In this document: piece after piece, positions 17,433 through 27,032 of the stretch
Position numbering within the stretch: position 1 is the stretch's first letter
Layout: every line of letters starts with the position of its first letter
From: Sphingomonas colocasiae
Lineage (GTDB): Bacteria > Pseudomonadota > Alphaproteobacteria > Sphingomonadales > Sphingomonadaceae
Assembly (NCBI RefSeq): GCF_019880585.1
Contig: NZ_JAINVV010000003.1
Span: 248,001-312,000, forward strand
Length of the DNA: 64,000 bases
Reading direction: 5' to 3'
The notes under the pieces: model-generated
The model's input: the letters and a program-made list of their open reading frames with translations, nothing else
Database searches by the model: none
What the model was told of the DNA's origin: nothing
Program-made: the position numbers and the translations under genes

Positions 17433-19268
17433 TCAGGGAATGACGGGCAGCACGACATGAGAGGGGTGATCCCGATCGACATGGACGCTGTTGCGCGCCA
17501 CTTGCGGCGGCGCGCCCGGCACGCGCCAGTCGCTGTTCGGATTGACGTCGAAATGCGGGAAATTGCTGCTCGACACCTCGATCCGGATACGATGGCCGGC
17601 CAGGAAGAGATTGCTCGTCGGGAAGGTCGGGATGCTGAGCATATAGACACTGCCGGGCTCCATCGGCTCGGGCGTTTCGAAGCCATTGCGGAATCGCGCA
17701 CGCAGGATGCCATGCGCCAGGTTCATCGCATAGCCCTGCGGATAATCCGCGCTCGGTGGATGAACATCGACCAGCTTGATCGTGAAATCGGTATCGACCG
17801 CCGAGGACGCGACATGAAGATGCGCGACGACGCTGCCGGTCAGTTCGACATCGGCATCGAGCGGCGACGTTTCGAACACCAGCACATCCGCCCGATCGGC
17901 CAGCGCCCGGCCCGGTTTCGTCGCACCGTAGAGATCGGCGGTCTCGCGCTGGTCATAAGCGCCGGCGAACATCAATGGCGCACCCGATGCGATCGCGCCG
18001 CCGATCGTAGGCACGGGATCGGCCGGATCGAAATCATAGGCGAGCGGAGACGAGCCGGTTTCCGGCGCGTCCGGCCGCAACATGCCGTCCCCATGGAGAT
18101 GGAGCATCGTCGGCACGGTGCGCGCGATCGGCCATGCCTGTTCGTCGCGCCAGCGCCCGCCATGGTCGAGCCGGCCATCGCCGTTGCGCCGCCCGCTGCC
18201 GCCGCCCATCACGAAGATCCGCACCGGCGCGGGCAACGGCTCCGCAATGTCACGGCCGCGCAGATGGCGGTCGAACCAGTCGCGGCGAAGCGTGAAATAA
18301 TCGGCGCCGACATGGCCGTCGAGCGTCGCTTCCGGCCCGAAATCGACGTCGCCGGCATGGGTCACCGATCGCTGGCCATGCGTCCAGGGGCCGAGCACGA
18401 GTTTCACCGGGCCGCGCTTGATCGGCGCCAGCCCCGTGAAATTGTCGATCGCGGTCTGCGAATAAGGATCGTACCAGCTCGCCATATGGACCATCGGCAC
18501 ATCGGCGTAGCGGCTGTAATAGCCGCGCGCATAGATACCGATCTGCTTCCAGAAATCGCTCAGCCGGTCATTGTCCCATTGTTCGAGGATGAACGCCTCA
18601 TATTCCGGCGCGGCAACAAGCGGGGAATAGCCGCGGCGCCAGCGCCGGCGCGTCCAGGCACCGATATCCTCGGCTTCCAGCGCGGCGCGGCGCGTGGGAT
18701 CGGCCGCGCTCTCCGGCGCGAGCAGGGCGTGTTTCCGCGCCCAGGTGAGCTGCTTCAGTTCGAACGCCCCGCCCTGGCGCGCACCGCCGTGATAGGCGCT
18801 CGAAAAGCCGCCGGAATCGAGGAACATCGCGGCCAGCCCCGGCGGATCGAGACAGGCGAGCGCGCTCTGGACATGCGCGCCATAGGACAGGCCCATCGTG
18901 CCGACGCGCCCGTCGCACCAAGGCTGTTGAAGCAGCCAGGCGAGCGTATCCGCGCCATCCTCCGCCTCGTTCAGATATTTGGTGAAGACGCCTTCGGAAC
19001 CATAGCGCCCCCTGCAATCCTGCAGGACGAAGACATAGCCTGCATCGGCGAACCAGCACGCGATCTCCGGCTTGCTGCGCAGCCTGGGGTCGTCGCGGGT
19101 GAAATCGCCATGGTTCGATCCGCGCTTGTCATAAGGTGTCCGCTCCAGCAGCACGGGGAGACGATCCCCCTCCTGCCAGTCGGGCGGCAGATAGATGTCG
19201 GTGGCCAGCCGCACGCCGTCGCGCATCGGCACCATCGCATCGGCGATCGATGCGGGCATATCGTTCAT
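17433..19268 (-). CDS. CocE/NonD-family hydrolase (S15-type acyl or peptide hydrolase)
   Basis: The 611-residue cytoplasmic alpha/beta hydrolase starts MNDMPASIADAMVPMRDGVR with no signal peptide. The nucleophile is Ser128 in TMGLSYGAHVQ, with RTPYDKR and QDCRGRYGSEG upstream as in cocaine esterase and X-Pro dipeptidyl peptidase relatives. The C-terminal jelly-roll domain (after about residue 370; YMLSIPTFPTSNLFLAGHRIRIEVSSSNFP) is typical. The open frame continues upstream, but those residues are a shadow of the transporter gene. Its ATG overlaps the transporter stop (ATGA), indicating coupled expression: import followed by cleavage of an ester or amide. Confidence 0.9.
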   Translation of the reverse strand: MNDMPASIADAMVPMRDGVRLATDIYLPPDWQEGDRLPVLLERTPYDKRGSNHGDFTRDDPRLRSKPEIACWFADAGYVFVLQDCRGRYGSEGVFTKYLNEAEDGADTLAWLLQQPWCDGRVGTMGLSYGAHVQSALACLDPPGLAAMFLDSGGFSSAYHGGARQGGAFELKQLTWARKHALLAPESAADPTRRAALEAEDIGAWTRRRWRRGYSPLVAAPEYEAFILEQWDNDRLSDFWKQIGIYARGYYSRYADVPMVHMASWYDPYSQTAIDNFTGLAPIKRGPVKLVLGPWTHGQRSVTHAGDVDFGPEATLDGHVGADYFTLRRDWFDRHLRGRDIAEPLPAPVRIFVMGGGSGRRNGDGRLDHGGRWRDEQAWPIARTVPTMLHLHGDGMLRPDAPETGSSPLAYDFDPADPVPTIGGAIASGAPLMFAGAYDQRETADLYGATKPGRALADRADVLVFETSPLDADVELTGSVVAHLHVASSAVDTDFTIKLVDVHPPSADYPQGYAMNLAHGILRARFRNGFETPEPMEPGSVYMLSIPTFPTSNLFLAGHRIRIEVSSSNFPHFDVNPNSDWRVPGAPPQVARNSVHVDRDHPSHVVLPVIP

Positions 19269-20818
19269 TGCGCCGCCGCCACGACATAGCGCGCCGGCGC
19301 CCCCGGCCCCACGGGCAGATCGAGCGTCACCCAGCCCGCGACGAGCACCAGTCCGGTAATCCCGATCGCGATCGAGAAGGGCAGCATCATCGCGATCAGC
19401 GATCCGACGCCGAAGCCCTTCACCCAGCGCTGGCACATCACCAGCACCAGCACGAAATTGGACGCGACCGGCGTCACGATGTTGAAGATCGAATCCCCCA
19501 TCCGGTACGCCGCCGTCGTCATTTCGGGGGAGACGCCGAGCAGCATCAGCATCGGCACCGCGATCGGCGCCATCACGCTCCATTTGGCGCTTGCCGAACC
19601 GATCAGCAGATCGAAGACCGACGACATCAGCAGCAGCACGATCAGCAGCAGCGGCACCGGCAAGGCCAGCCCGCGCAGCAGTTCGGCGCCCTTGATCGCC
19701 ATGACGGGGCCGAGCCCGGACCAGGCGAAGAGCGCGACGAAATGCGCGGCGAAAAAGACGATGACGATATAGGGAGCAAGATCGCGCATCCCCTGCCCCA
19801 TCATCGCGACGACATCGCGGTGCGACGCGATCGTGCCCGCCGCCGCGCCATAGGCCCAACCGCAAGCGAGGAAGAGCAGGAAGAAGGCCGCGATCAGCGC
19901 GCCGTAAAAGGGCGTGAGCCGCGCGGCGCCCTGCGCGCCATCGTCGATCAAGGGATGAAAGCCGGGCGTCAGCGTGAGCGCGGCGAACAGCGCCACCACC
20001 ACCAGCGCCGCCAGGCCGGCCCGGCGCAATCCCCGGCGCTGCGACACATGCAGTTCGCCCACCGGGGCCGCGAGCCCGGCATCGGGGCCATCGGCCTGCC
20101 AGCGCGCCAGCCTAGGCTCGACGAGCCGGTCGCACACCAACCAGACGATCGGCAGCACGATCAGGCCGAGCGCAGCAGTAAACCACCAGTTGCCGAGCGG
20201 ATTGAGGACATGGCCGGGAACCAGCAGATGCGCCGCCGCCTGCGTGATGCCGAGGATCAGCACATCGAACTGGCCGGGCAGGACATTGCCGGCAAAGGCG
20301 CCCGAAATGCCGGCATAGGCCGCCGCGATCCCGGCGAGCGGATGGCGGCCCGCCTCCGCATAGACGATCGCGGCCAGCGGGATCAGCACGACATAGGGCG
20401 CGTCCCCGGCATGGTGCGACATCAGTCCGATGAAATAGGTGCAAGGGGTCAGCCAGCGCACCGGCAGGTTGCGGACCGCGCGCCCGATCAGCACGGTAAA
20501 GAGCCCGGCCCGTTCCGCAACCGCAGCGCCGAGCATCACCACCAGCACGAAACCGAGCGGCGGGAAGGCGGCGAGCGTCTTGGGCATCTCGACGAGCAGC
20601 TTGCGCAGATTGTCCGCCGAGAACAGGCTTTCCACCGCGATCCGCTCGCCCGTCGCCGGATTGATCGCGGACCAGCCCGCCGCCGCCGCGATCGCGGAAA
20701 CCGCCATCACCACCACGATCAGCGCGACGAAGATGAAGGCGGGATCGGGCAATGCGTTGCCCAGCCGCTCCACGCGATCGAGCCAGCTCCGCCGCCCGAC
20801 CGCCGGTTGATCGTCCAT
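19265..20818 (-). CDS. AbgT-family transporter
   Basis: A 517-residue inner-membrane protein with about 12 hydrophobic segments. RVERLGNALPDPAFIFVALIV at the N-terminus, FPPLGFVLVVMLGAAVAERAGL and FIGLMSHHAGDAPYVVLIPLAA are diagnostic of the AbgT family (p-aminobenzoyl-glutamate importers and sulfonamide-exporting relatives). Here the operon context, a TonB receptor upstream and a hydrolase downstream, favours import of an acylated amino acid or peptide-like compound. The gap to the receptor gene is 29 bases, and the stop overlaps the hydrolase start. Confidence 0.9.
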   Translation of the reverse strand: MDDQPAVGRRSWLDRVERLGNALPDPAFIFVALIVVVMAVSAIAAAAGWSAINPATGERIAVESLFSADNLRKLLVEMPKTLAAFPPLGFVLVVMLGAAVAERAGLFTVLIGRAVRNLPVRWLTPCTYFIGLMSHHAGDAPYVVLIPLAAIVYAEAGRHPLAGIAAAYAGISGAFAGNVLPGQFDVLILGITQAAAHLLVPGHVLNPLGNWWFTAALGLIVLPIVWLVCDRLVEPRLARWQADGPDAGLAAPVGELHVSQRRGLRRAGLAALVVVALFAALTLTPGFHPLIDDGAQGAARLTPFYGALIAAFFLLFLACGWAYGAAAGTIASHRDVVAMMGQGMRDLAPYIVIVFFAAHFVALFAWSGLGPVMAIKGAELLRGLALPVPLLLIVLLLMSSVFDLLIGSASAKWSVMAPIAVPMLMLLGVSPEMTTAAYRMGDSIFNIVTPVASNFVLVLVMCQRWVKGFGVGSLIAMMLPFSIAIGITGLVLVAGWVTLDLPVGPGAPARYVVAAAQ

Positions 20819-20847
20819 GCGCCTGTCTCCGCCCGCCCCGGTCGATC

Positions 20848-23736
20848 CTACATCTTCACCGAGAAACGGGCGTAGAGGAACCGGCCGCGCGCGTCATAGG
20901 TGTAGATATCGTAGTTGATCGGCGCATTGGCATAGGATGCGGGCGGCGCGCGATCGAACAGATTGTTGACGCCGATGCCGAAACGGGCACGCCCGTCCTC
21001 CACGTCGAAGCCCATTTCCGCGTCGATATAGGTGACCGCACTGGTGCGCGCGTTCTTGACCGTGTTCACGATATCGGTGGTCTTGCCGATATAGCGGGCG
21101 CGCAGCACCGCATCGACCGCCTCGCCCGCCCAGCTCAGCGATGCCTGCCCCTTCCAGCGCGGATAGGTGGAGCGCGGCTGATCGCCCTTGCCGGCGCGAT
21201 CGTCGATGATCGTGGCCCCCGTCGCCGGATCGGGCGAGACGGTGCGGAAGGATCCGAGATAGGATGCGTCGAGCACCGCGCCGAACTTGCCGATATCGGT
21301 GCGGAAATCGTAGCGCAGCGTGGCGTCCACGCCATCGGTGCTGATCGAATTGAGGTTCTGCGCGCCCTGGAGCAGTTCCAGGATCGCGCCGGTGCTCGCG
21401 TCGCGCTTCACCAGATCGCAGAACACGCCGGACCGGAGCGCGCAAAGCTGCAGGATCTGCGTCGCGGACTGGGCGGCGATCGCGTCCTTGATCTTGATCT
21501 TGTAGTAATCGACGGTCAGCGACAGGCCGGAAAGCGGCGTGATGGCCACGCCAACGCTGATGCTGTCCGATGTTTCGGGCTTCAGCGCGGTGTTGCCGCT
21601 GATGACGCCGGGGATCAGCCCGTTCAGATTATAGTTGATCTGGTTATAGCCCGCCGGCACGCCCGCGCAGCCGGGCTTGCCCGCATTGGCGGCTGCACCG
21701 CCGTTGCAGGGATCGGTGCCGTGGAAGCTGGTCTGGCGGGCGCCCTGATAGAGTTCGAGGATGGAGGGCGCCCGGAAGCCCTGGGCATAGGTGCCCCGGA
21801 TCAGCAGCCCGTCGAACGGACGATAACCCGCCCCCGCCTTGAAGGTCGCCTTGCCGCCGACCGTCGAATAATCCGAATAGCGCGCGGCGAGGCTCAGATC
21901 GAGCGCCTTGCCGAGCGCGGAATCCTTGAGCAGCGGGATCGACAATTCGCCATAGACTTCATGCAGGTCGTAGCTGCCCGAGGTCGCCGTACGCGTCTGC
22001 GCCGTCGTCTTGGTGTAGAGCGATCCGTTCAGATAGGTCGGCGCGGCGTTGGCGATCGGATCGGGATTGTCGACGCCCTTGTTGCGTCGATATTCGTAGC
22101 CGACCGCGAGCGCGACATCGCCCGCCGGCAGCGCGAACAGGCTGCCCGTGGCGTTGACGGACGCGTTCCACAGTTCGGTATAATTGGACTCGCGCGTGGT
22201 GAAGCGGATGAACGCCGCCTGCTGCTCGGTCATCGGGCCGAACAGGTTGACGGGCACGCAGCCGGCCACCGCCGCGCAGGCGGCGGGACTGCCGAGCCCC
22301 AGGAACAGATTGTCGTAGTTGATGCCGTTGAGCGCGATCGAGTTGATCTTGTTCTTGGCATAGCTGCCGAACATGTCCCAGCTCCAGCGATTGCCGAACA
22401 GCTCGAACCCGCCGTCGAGCCCGGCGGCGATACGCACCGTCTCCACATCCTGGCGATTGTCGCGATTGCCGACATCGCTCATCACCTTGCGGATACGGAA
22501 GGCTGAATTGGCGGCGAAGGCGAGCGCGTTCGCCACGGGCACGCCATTCGCCGTGCCGAACGGATTATAGGCGTGGCCGTTGGGAATGGAGAAGCCCCGC
22601 ACCGTGCCCGCCGTGCCGCCGATATCGAGCAGCACCGGCGAGAAGAGCTGGTTCGACTTGCGCCGGTTGTACAGCCCCTCGACATGGAAATTGATGTCGT
22701 CGGTCACTTCGTAGCCGAAGCGGCCGTAGATGCCGTAACGCTCCGACGGGCCGGTGGAATAGATGCCCTGCGCCTGGGTGTTGTAGAAATCGCCGGGCAG
22801 CGACGCGACATGATAGCTGTTGTCCGCCAGACTGCCCGCGCCATAACCCGCGCCGCCGTTGAAGGCGATCGGACTGGCGCTGCTGCCGAAACCGGCGGCG
22901 GTGCCGAAATAGGCGTTATTGGCAAGGCCGGGCAGGATGTAGAGGCCGTTGGGGCTCGTCCCCGGCGTCGTCACCGGCACCAGCGACAGCGTCGTCAGGT
23001 CGCGCGCGCTGGTCAGGATCGGCTGCGACTTGAAATAGCTGCCCGACAGGATGAACGAGGCGCGGCCCACGCGCTTCCCGACATTGAGGATCGCGGTATA
23101 TTCCTCGCCATCACCCTTGTCGGTGGTCGCTGCGCGGATCGAGCCGCGAATGCCGTCGAAAGGCTGGATCGTCTTGATGTTGACGACGCCCGCGATGGCA
23201 TCGGCGCCATAGATCGCCGACGCGCCGTCCTTCAGCACTTCGACGCCGTCGATCATGCCCATCGGGATGGTGTTGAGATCGACGAAATCGCGAAATCCGC
23301 GCTGGCCCACCGCATCGACCCAGCGATGGCCGTCGACGAGCACGAGCACGCGATTGCCGCTGCCTTCGCCGCCGCCCAGATAGCGGAGATTGATCGACGC
23401 CGCGCCATAGGAGGTGCCCTGCGTGCCGTTGGAATTGAGGCTGACACCCGCCGAAGGCAGGCGCTGGAGCAGTTCGCCCGGCGACGCCGTGCCCGATTTT
23501 GAGATATCGTCGGCGGTCAGGGTCAGCAGCGGGCCGACGGTTTCGGCGTCGCGGCGCTGGATGCGCGATCCGGTGACGACGATATCGACGGGCTCCTCGG
23601 CCGCCTCTTCCGCCGGTGCCGGATCGGCCGCCTGCGCAAAGGCCGGCGTCGCGATCGCCAGTGCGATCAGGCTGCTGCCGATCAGTGCGCCGCCCATCCG
23701 TGCCGCACGCGACCGCGCCCAAAGCCAATCCGTCAT
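20848..23736 (-). CDS. TonB-dependent outer-membrane receptor
   Basis: A 962-residue receptor. The signal peptide ends at ATPAFAQA, followed by the TonB box region VDIVVTGSRIQRRD, a plug (PGELLQRLPSAGVSLNSNG, VLVLVDGHRW, GVEVLKDGASAIYGADAIAGVVNI) and a long beta-barrel ending in the aromatic-poor FLYARFSVKM. GSRIQRRDAET-type plugs are typical of sphingomonad receptors for peptides and diverse organics. The start at 23736 (MTDWLW) is preferred because GGAGGG lies five bases upstream; an ATG at 23748 overlaps that ribosome site. It is the first gene of the four-gene import operon. Confidence 0.92.
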   Translation of the reverse strand: MTDWLWARSRAARMGGALIGSSLIALAIATPAFAQAADPAPAEEAAEEPVDIVVTGSRIQRRDAETVGPLLTLTADDISKSGTASPGELLQRLPSAGVSLNSNGTQGTSYGAASINLRYLGGGEGSGNRVLVLVDGHRWVDAVGQRGFRDFVDLNTIPMGMIDGVEVLKDGASAIYGADAIAGVVNIKTIQPFDGIRGSIRAATTDKGDGEEYTAILNVGKRVGRASFILSGSYFKSQPILTSARDLTTLSLVPVTTPGTSPNGLYILPGLANNAYFGTAAGFGSSASPIAFNGGAGYGAGSLADNSYHVASLPGDFYNTQAQGIYSTGPSERYGIYGRFGYEVTDDINFHVEGLYNRRKSNQLFSPVLLDIGGTAGTVRGFSIPNGHAYNPFGTANGVPVANALAFAANSAFRIRKVMSDVGNRDNRQDVETVRIAAGLDGGFELFGNRWSWDMFGSYAKNKINSIALNGINYDNLFLGLGSPAACAAVAGCVPVNLFGPMTEQQAAFIRFTTRESNYTELWNASVNATGSLFALPAGDVALAVGYEYRRNKGVDNPDPIANAAPTYLNGSLYTKTTAQTRTATSGSYDLHEVYGELSIPLLKDSALGKALDLSLAARYSDYSTVGGKATFKAGAGYRPFDGLLIRGTYAQGFRAPSILELYQGARQTSFHGTDPCNGGAAANAGKPGCAGVPAGYNQINYNLNGLIPGVISGNTALKPETSDSISVGVAITPLSGLSLTVDYYKIKIKDAIAAQSATQILQLCALRSGVFCDLVKRDASTGAILELLQGAQNLNSISTDGVDATLRYDFRTDIGKFGAVLDASYLGSFRTVSPDPATGATIIDDRAGKGDQPRSTYPRWKGQASLSWAGEAVDAVLRARYIGKTTDIVNTVKNARTSAVTYIDAEMGFDVEDGRARFGIGVNNLFDRAPPASYANAPINYDIYTYDARGRFLYARFSVKM

Positions 23737-23903
23737 TTTTCCCTCCATCCCCGATTCGGCTTATTGGCTTAACGATCCGGCGCCACGGCGAAATCTGATG
23801 ACGGCTTTTCATCCACCCATATCAGATCGGGCATGACCTTGCCCGCATTCGGCACGATTGGATATGCCCGTTGCAGAAGAGCGGTTTTGGGGGACTATCC
23901 GGC

Positions 23904-24932
23904 ATGATGCTCGATCGACGAAGCCTGCTCGCCGCCGGCCTGGTGCTCGGTATTCCGGCCGCCCAGGCGCGCCGCCCGCGCGACATGCGCGTCATCCTGC
24001 TCGGCCAGTCACTGATCCAGCAGAATCTCTGCGCGCCGCCTTGGCCAGGCATGGACGCGATCGTCCGCCGCATGGCGGGCGCTGACGTGATCTTCACCGA
24101 TCTCGAGACCGCCATCGACGGCCCCGGCGCCGGGCCGCCGACCCGCACGGGCGAAGTACTCCACGCCGCCAAGCCCGACGTGATCGATTGCCTGAAGACG
24201 ATGGGCGTCACGATGGTGACGACCGCCAACAATCATGCCTGGGATCTGGGCAGCGGCGGCATATTGACCGCGATCGATGCGCTCGACCGGCGCGGGATCG
24301 TCCATGCCGGCACCGGACGCGACCTAGAGACCGCGTCGCGCGCGGCTTTTCAGAACACACCCGCCGGTCGTGTGGCGCTGGTCTCGGCCGCCGCCGGCGC
24401 GATCCGCGACGGTGCAGCCGCTACCGCCGAAAGGCCCGGTGTCGCCGAGATCCGGCGGCTGGCATCGGGCGAACTCGATCCCGGCGACGTCGTGCGCACG
24501 CTCGACGCGATCCGCGCCGCCCGGTCGAGTGCTGCGACCGTGATCTTCTGCCTGCACAATCATTATTGGGAGAAGGTTCAGGCAGATACGCCCGAATGGC
24601 AGCGTAGTTTTGCGCGCGCCTGCATCGATGCCGGCGCCTCGACCTTCGTCGCGCACGGCACGCCGCTGATGCAGGGCATGGAACAGTATAAGGGGGCGCC
24701 CATCTTCCACGGCCTGGGCAATTTCATCTTCCAGACGCGCAAGGCCGACGGCGCCTATGGCCCCGCCACATGGCGATCGCTGATCGTCGATGCCCGTTTC
24801 CGTGACGGTCGTTTCCAGGGTGCCGATCTGGTGCCCGTGCAGCTCGACGCACGGAAATATGGCGGAGAATATTCGGCGGGCTATCCGGTACTGGCCAAGG
24901 AACGATCGACACGGTTCGGAACTGGCCGATAA
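23904..24932 (+). CDS. CapA-family (PGA_cap) metallophosphoesterase-like protein
   Basis: The domain shows MRVILLGQSLIQQNL, DVIFTDLETAID, TTANNHAWDLGSGG and LHNHYWEKVQ, the pattern of metal-binding acidic and His residues found in the CapA/PgsA family associated with capsule or poly-gamma-glutamate. A basic, twin-arginine-like signal (LDRRSLLAAGLVLGIPAAQA) indicates export. No other polyglutamate or capsule genes are nearby, so the true role is open. Two adjacent ATG codons (23904 and 23907) could start it; GGGG lies a little upstream. It is divergent from the TonB receptor gene. Confidence 0.82.
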   Translation: MMLDRRSLLAAGLVLGIPAAQARRPRDMRVILLGQSLIQQNLCAPPWPGMDAIVRRMAGADVIFTDLETAIDGPGAGPPTRTGEVLHAAKPDVIDCLKTMGVTMVTTANNHAWDLGSGGILTAIDALDRRGIVHAGTGRDLETASRAAFQNTPAGRVALVSAAAGAIRDGAAATAERPGVAEIRRLASGELDPGDVVRTLDAIRAARSSAATVIFCLHNHYWEKVQADTPEWQRSFARACIDAGASTFVAHGTPLMQGMEQYKGAPIFHGLGNFIFQTRKADGAYGPATWRSLIVDARFRDGRFQGADLVPVQLDARKYGGEYSAGYPVLAKERSTRFGTGR

Positions 24933-25504
24933 GCCGGCAAGCTACCGGAGAGCCCGGGTTCACACATCGTTGTTCCCGTTCAAGCGCAGCGAAGTTCGGG
25001 ATTTTTATCAGTATGCGCGCCGAAACGATTTTCTCCTCCCCATCTTCGATAAAGAGGAGAAGTTTGTCGCGGCAATGCTTGCGTTTATGGATCCCCACCA
25101 GCGTGCACTGGTGTCCGGGATTTTATTCGAAGCTTGAGGCGGGAAGAATTCTCCTCCCTATCGAAGATGGGGAGGGGGACCACGACGCGAAGCGGCGTGG
25201 TGGAGGGGAAGGACGATGCCTCCGTTTCGCGCTGCCTTTGAAGCGGATTCTCTCAGGATTGCCAGCAGCTACGGTGCTGGATGATCCATCGCATTTCCCC
25301 TCCACCACCGACCTGCGGTCGGCGGTCCCCCTCCCCATCTTCGATGGGGAGGAGAGGTGCACTGCGACTGCAAACCATGTCTGGGCACTGGCATTGTCGG
25401 AACATTCCGTGGAATTATGAGGCCTACGCAGACCTCCCGCAAAAATCCCGGACACCACAATACGCCTGCGTGGGGATGACGGAGAGTTTTCAGTAACCTG
25501 CCGA
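24933..25504. repeat. 572-bp gap filled with nested inverted repeats
   Basis: No gene is seen. Two 60-bp copies of one repeat face each other (25151-25210 and 25295-25354); each starts CTCCTCCC(T/C)ATCGAAGATG and ends GTGGTGGAGGGGAA, and each folds on itself. They are enclosed by a second pair carrying the 16-base TGGTGTCCGGGATTTT (25109-25124; inverse at 25442-25457) with nearby ATCCCCA. A partial relative with an 8-bp TTCTCCTC/GAGGAGAA hairpin is at 25031-25061. These look like accumulated extragenic palindromic repeats. Confidence 0.85.
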
Positions 25505-26269
25505 TCACTTCACCTTGCCCTCGGTGAAATCGAAGCGGATCCGCACCCATTCGCCGACCATCAGCTTGCCGTTGAGTCGGGGCGGCTTCACGCGGAACTG
25601 CCAGGCCGCCTGGCGCAGCGCGCGCGACAGGCCCGATCCGGGCGGCGATTCACCGAGTTGGCGGCAATCCTCGACACGATAGTCCGGTATCGTCCGGCAC
25701 GCGATCATCGCCCAGCCCACGCGCGCGCCGCCGGGCGGCAGATAATAGGAGATCTCCGCATCGGTCGGTTCGCGATACCATTCGGCATTGTAGAGGCGCG
25801 CGCCGCCCGGCCCCTCGCCCGGGCCGATCGCGGACGCGCTGTCCTTGCCCGCGCCGCTGTCCGCCCCGCCATTATTGGCCTTCGCCAGTTTCGAGATGTC
25901 GGCGGCGGCGAAATCCTTCCTGCTCAGGACGATCATGTCGAGCGGTGGCGGCTGTTCCTCCACCGGCTTGGCGATAACGGGCGGCGGCACCGGCAGGACG
26001 GGGCGTGGCGGCGCCGCGGCCTCGCCTGCCTTGGGCTTGGCGCGTTCCCCCTTCTCGCTCTGCTTCGGCGCTTCGGGCCCTTCGGAAACCGACTGCAACT
26101 GAAAGCTTTTGGGCGGTTCCCTGCGCACGAAAAGCTGCGGCGGCGCCAGCATGAACAGCAGCAGCAGGCCAAGACCGTGAATCGCGAACGCCAGCAGCAA
26201 CGCGATCGCCCGCCGCCCAAGCGGTTCGCGGGCGCGGTCCGGCGAAGAATGAGAATACGCCGAACGCAT
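25505..26269 (-). CDS. TonB-like energy transducer protein
   Basis: The 254-residue protein has one N-terminal transmembrane anchor (AIALLLAFAIHGLGLLLLFML), a proline/lysine-rich periplasmic linker (KPKAGEAAAPPRPVLPVPPPVIAKPVEEQPPP), and a C-terminal region with YRVEDCRQLGESPPGSGLSRALRQAAWQFRVKPP resembling a TonB C-terminal fold. It likely transmits proton-motive force to outer-membrane receptors, or has a related envelope role. ExbB/ExbD are not adjacent. The C-terminal domain is divergent, so assignment to TonB rather than a TonB-like envelope protein is moderate. Confidence 0.65.
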   Translation of the reverse strand: MRSAYSHSSPDRAREPLGRRAIALLLAFAIHGLGLLLLFMLAPPQLFVRREPPKSFQLQSVSEGPEAPKQSEKGERAKPKAGEAAAPPRPVLPVPPPVIAKPVEEQPPPLDMIVLSRKDFAAADISKLAKANNGGADSGAGKDSASAIGPGEGPGGARLYNAEWYREPTDAEISYYLPPGGARVGWAMIACRTIPDYRVEDCRQLGESPPGSGLSRALRQAAWQFRVKPPRLNGKLMVGEWVRIRFDFTEGKVK

Positions 26270-26323
26270 CGTACACCATATTAAGCGCTGGCCCTTCGGG
26301 CGGCAACCCGCCGGGCCGCCGTT

Positions 26324-27013
26324 TCAGCGATCGTTGGTCAGGAACACGACATAACCACCGAAATTCGGGTTGGTTTCCAGATCCGGCGGTGGCCGCCATT
26401 CGCCATTCTGGAGCAGCCCGATGCGAAAGGGCAGCTTCAGGCGGTCCAGCCGGGCGAGATAGCCGGCATAGCCCGGGATCACCCGGCGCCCCTGATAGAT
26501 TTGCAGAACCACCTCATCGACGACACCCGCCAGCGCGTCCAACCCGGCGGGATCGCCATTGGCGCTCCAGTCGAGCAGGCCGGTGATGCCCAGCCGGCAA
26601 TCGGCGGGCAGCCGCGCCCGCAATCCGGCGAGGAAACCGGCATAATCCTCCAGATGCCGCGTCCGCGCATCGAAATCGATCTGGATCCCGACCACCTTGT
26701 TGCCGGCCGCACGCCAGCGTTCGAGCTGGACGAGCAGTTGATCGTAGAGCTGTGGGGGCCAGCGCAGCGTTTCGACGCGAACGACGATCCAGACATCGGC
26801 ATGGGCGATCCTCGGGATCGCCGGGCGCTGCGCGATCAGCCGGACGGTATCGCGGGTGCTGACCTGTCCTTGCAGCACATAGACGCGCCTCGCCCGGTCG
26901 AGCACCGGCTGCGGCCGCACGCCGGCCCAGAGCCAGAAGGCGTCATGATCCCGCGCATCCACCCTGTCCGCAGGCACGGATGCCGCAACGAGCATCGGGG
27001 ACAGCGCCGACAT
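26324..27013 (-). CDS. DUF3142 domain protein
   Basis: The 229-residue protein (DAFWLWAGVRPQPVLDRARRVYVLQG, VVGIQIDFDARTRHLEDYAGFLAGLR, LGITGLLDWSANG, GYVVFLTNDR) matches the DUF3142 family, a TIM-barrel-like fold of unknown function usually exported. The listed ATG cuts into a hydrophobic stretch. In frame upstream, the codons read GRRALCCLMSALSPMLVAAS, which looks like a signal peptide, but no ATG, GTG or TTG precedes it before the frame enters the neighbouring gene. A non-standard start (ATT at about 27040) may apply. It follows the larger exported protein gene by 19 bases, so they form one operon. Confidence 0.72.
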   Translation of the reverse strand: MSALSPMLVAASVPADRVDARDHDAFWLWAGVRPQPVLDRARRVYVLQGQVSTRDTVRLIAQRPAIPRIAHADVWIVVRVETLRWPPQLYDQLLVQLERWRAAGNKVVGIQIDFDARTRHLEDYAGFLAGLRARLPADCRLGITGLLDWSANGDPAGLDALAGVVDEVVLQIYQGRRVIPGYAGYLARLDRLKLPFRIGLLQNGEWRPPPDLETNPNFGGYVVFLTNDR

Positions 27014-27032
27014 CAGGCAGCAGAGCGCGCGC

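Noticed and set aside
20752-22506. A 584-residue plus-strand frame over the first TonB receptor
   Set aside because: Antisense to a receptor with complete plug motifs; no recognisable domain.
24950-25500. Possible CRISPR array
   Set aside because: The repeats are mirrored pairs, not direct repeats with regular unique spacers, and no cas gene is near.
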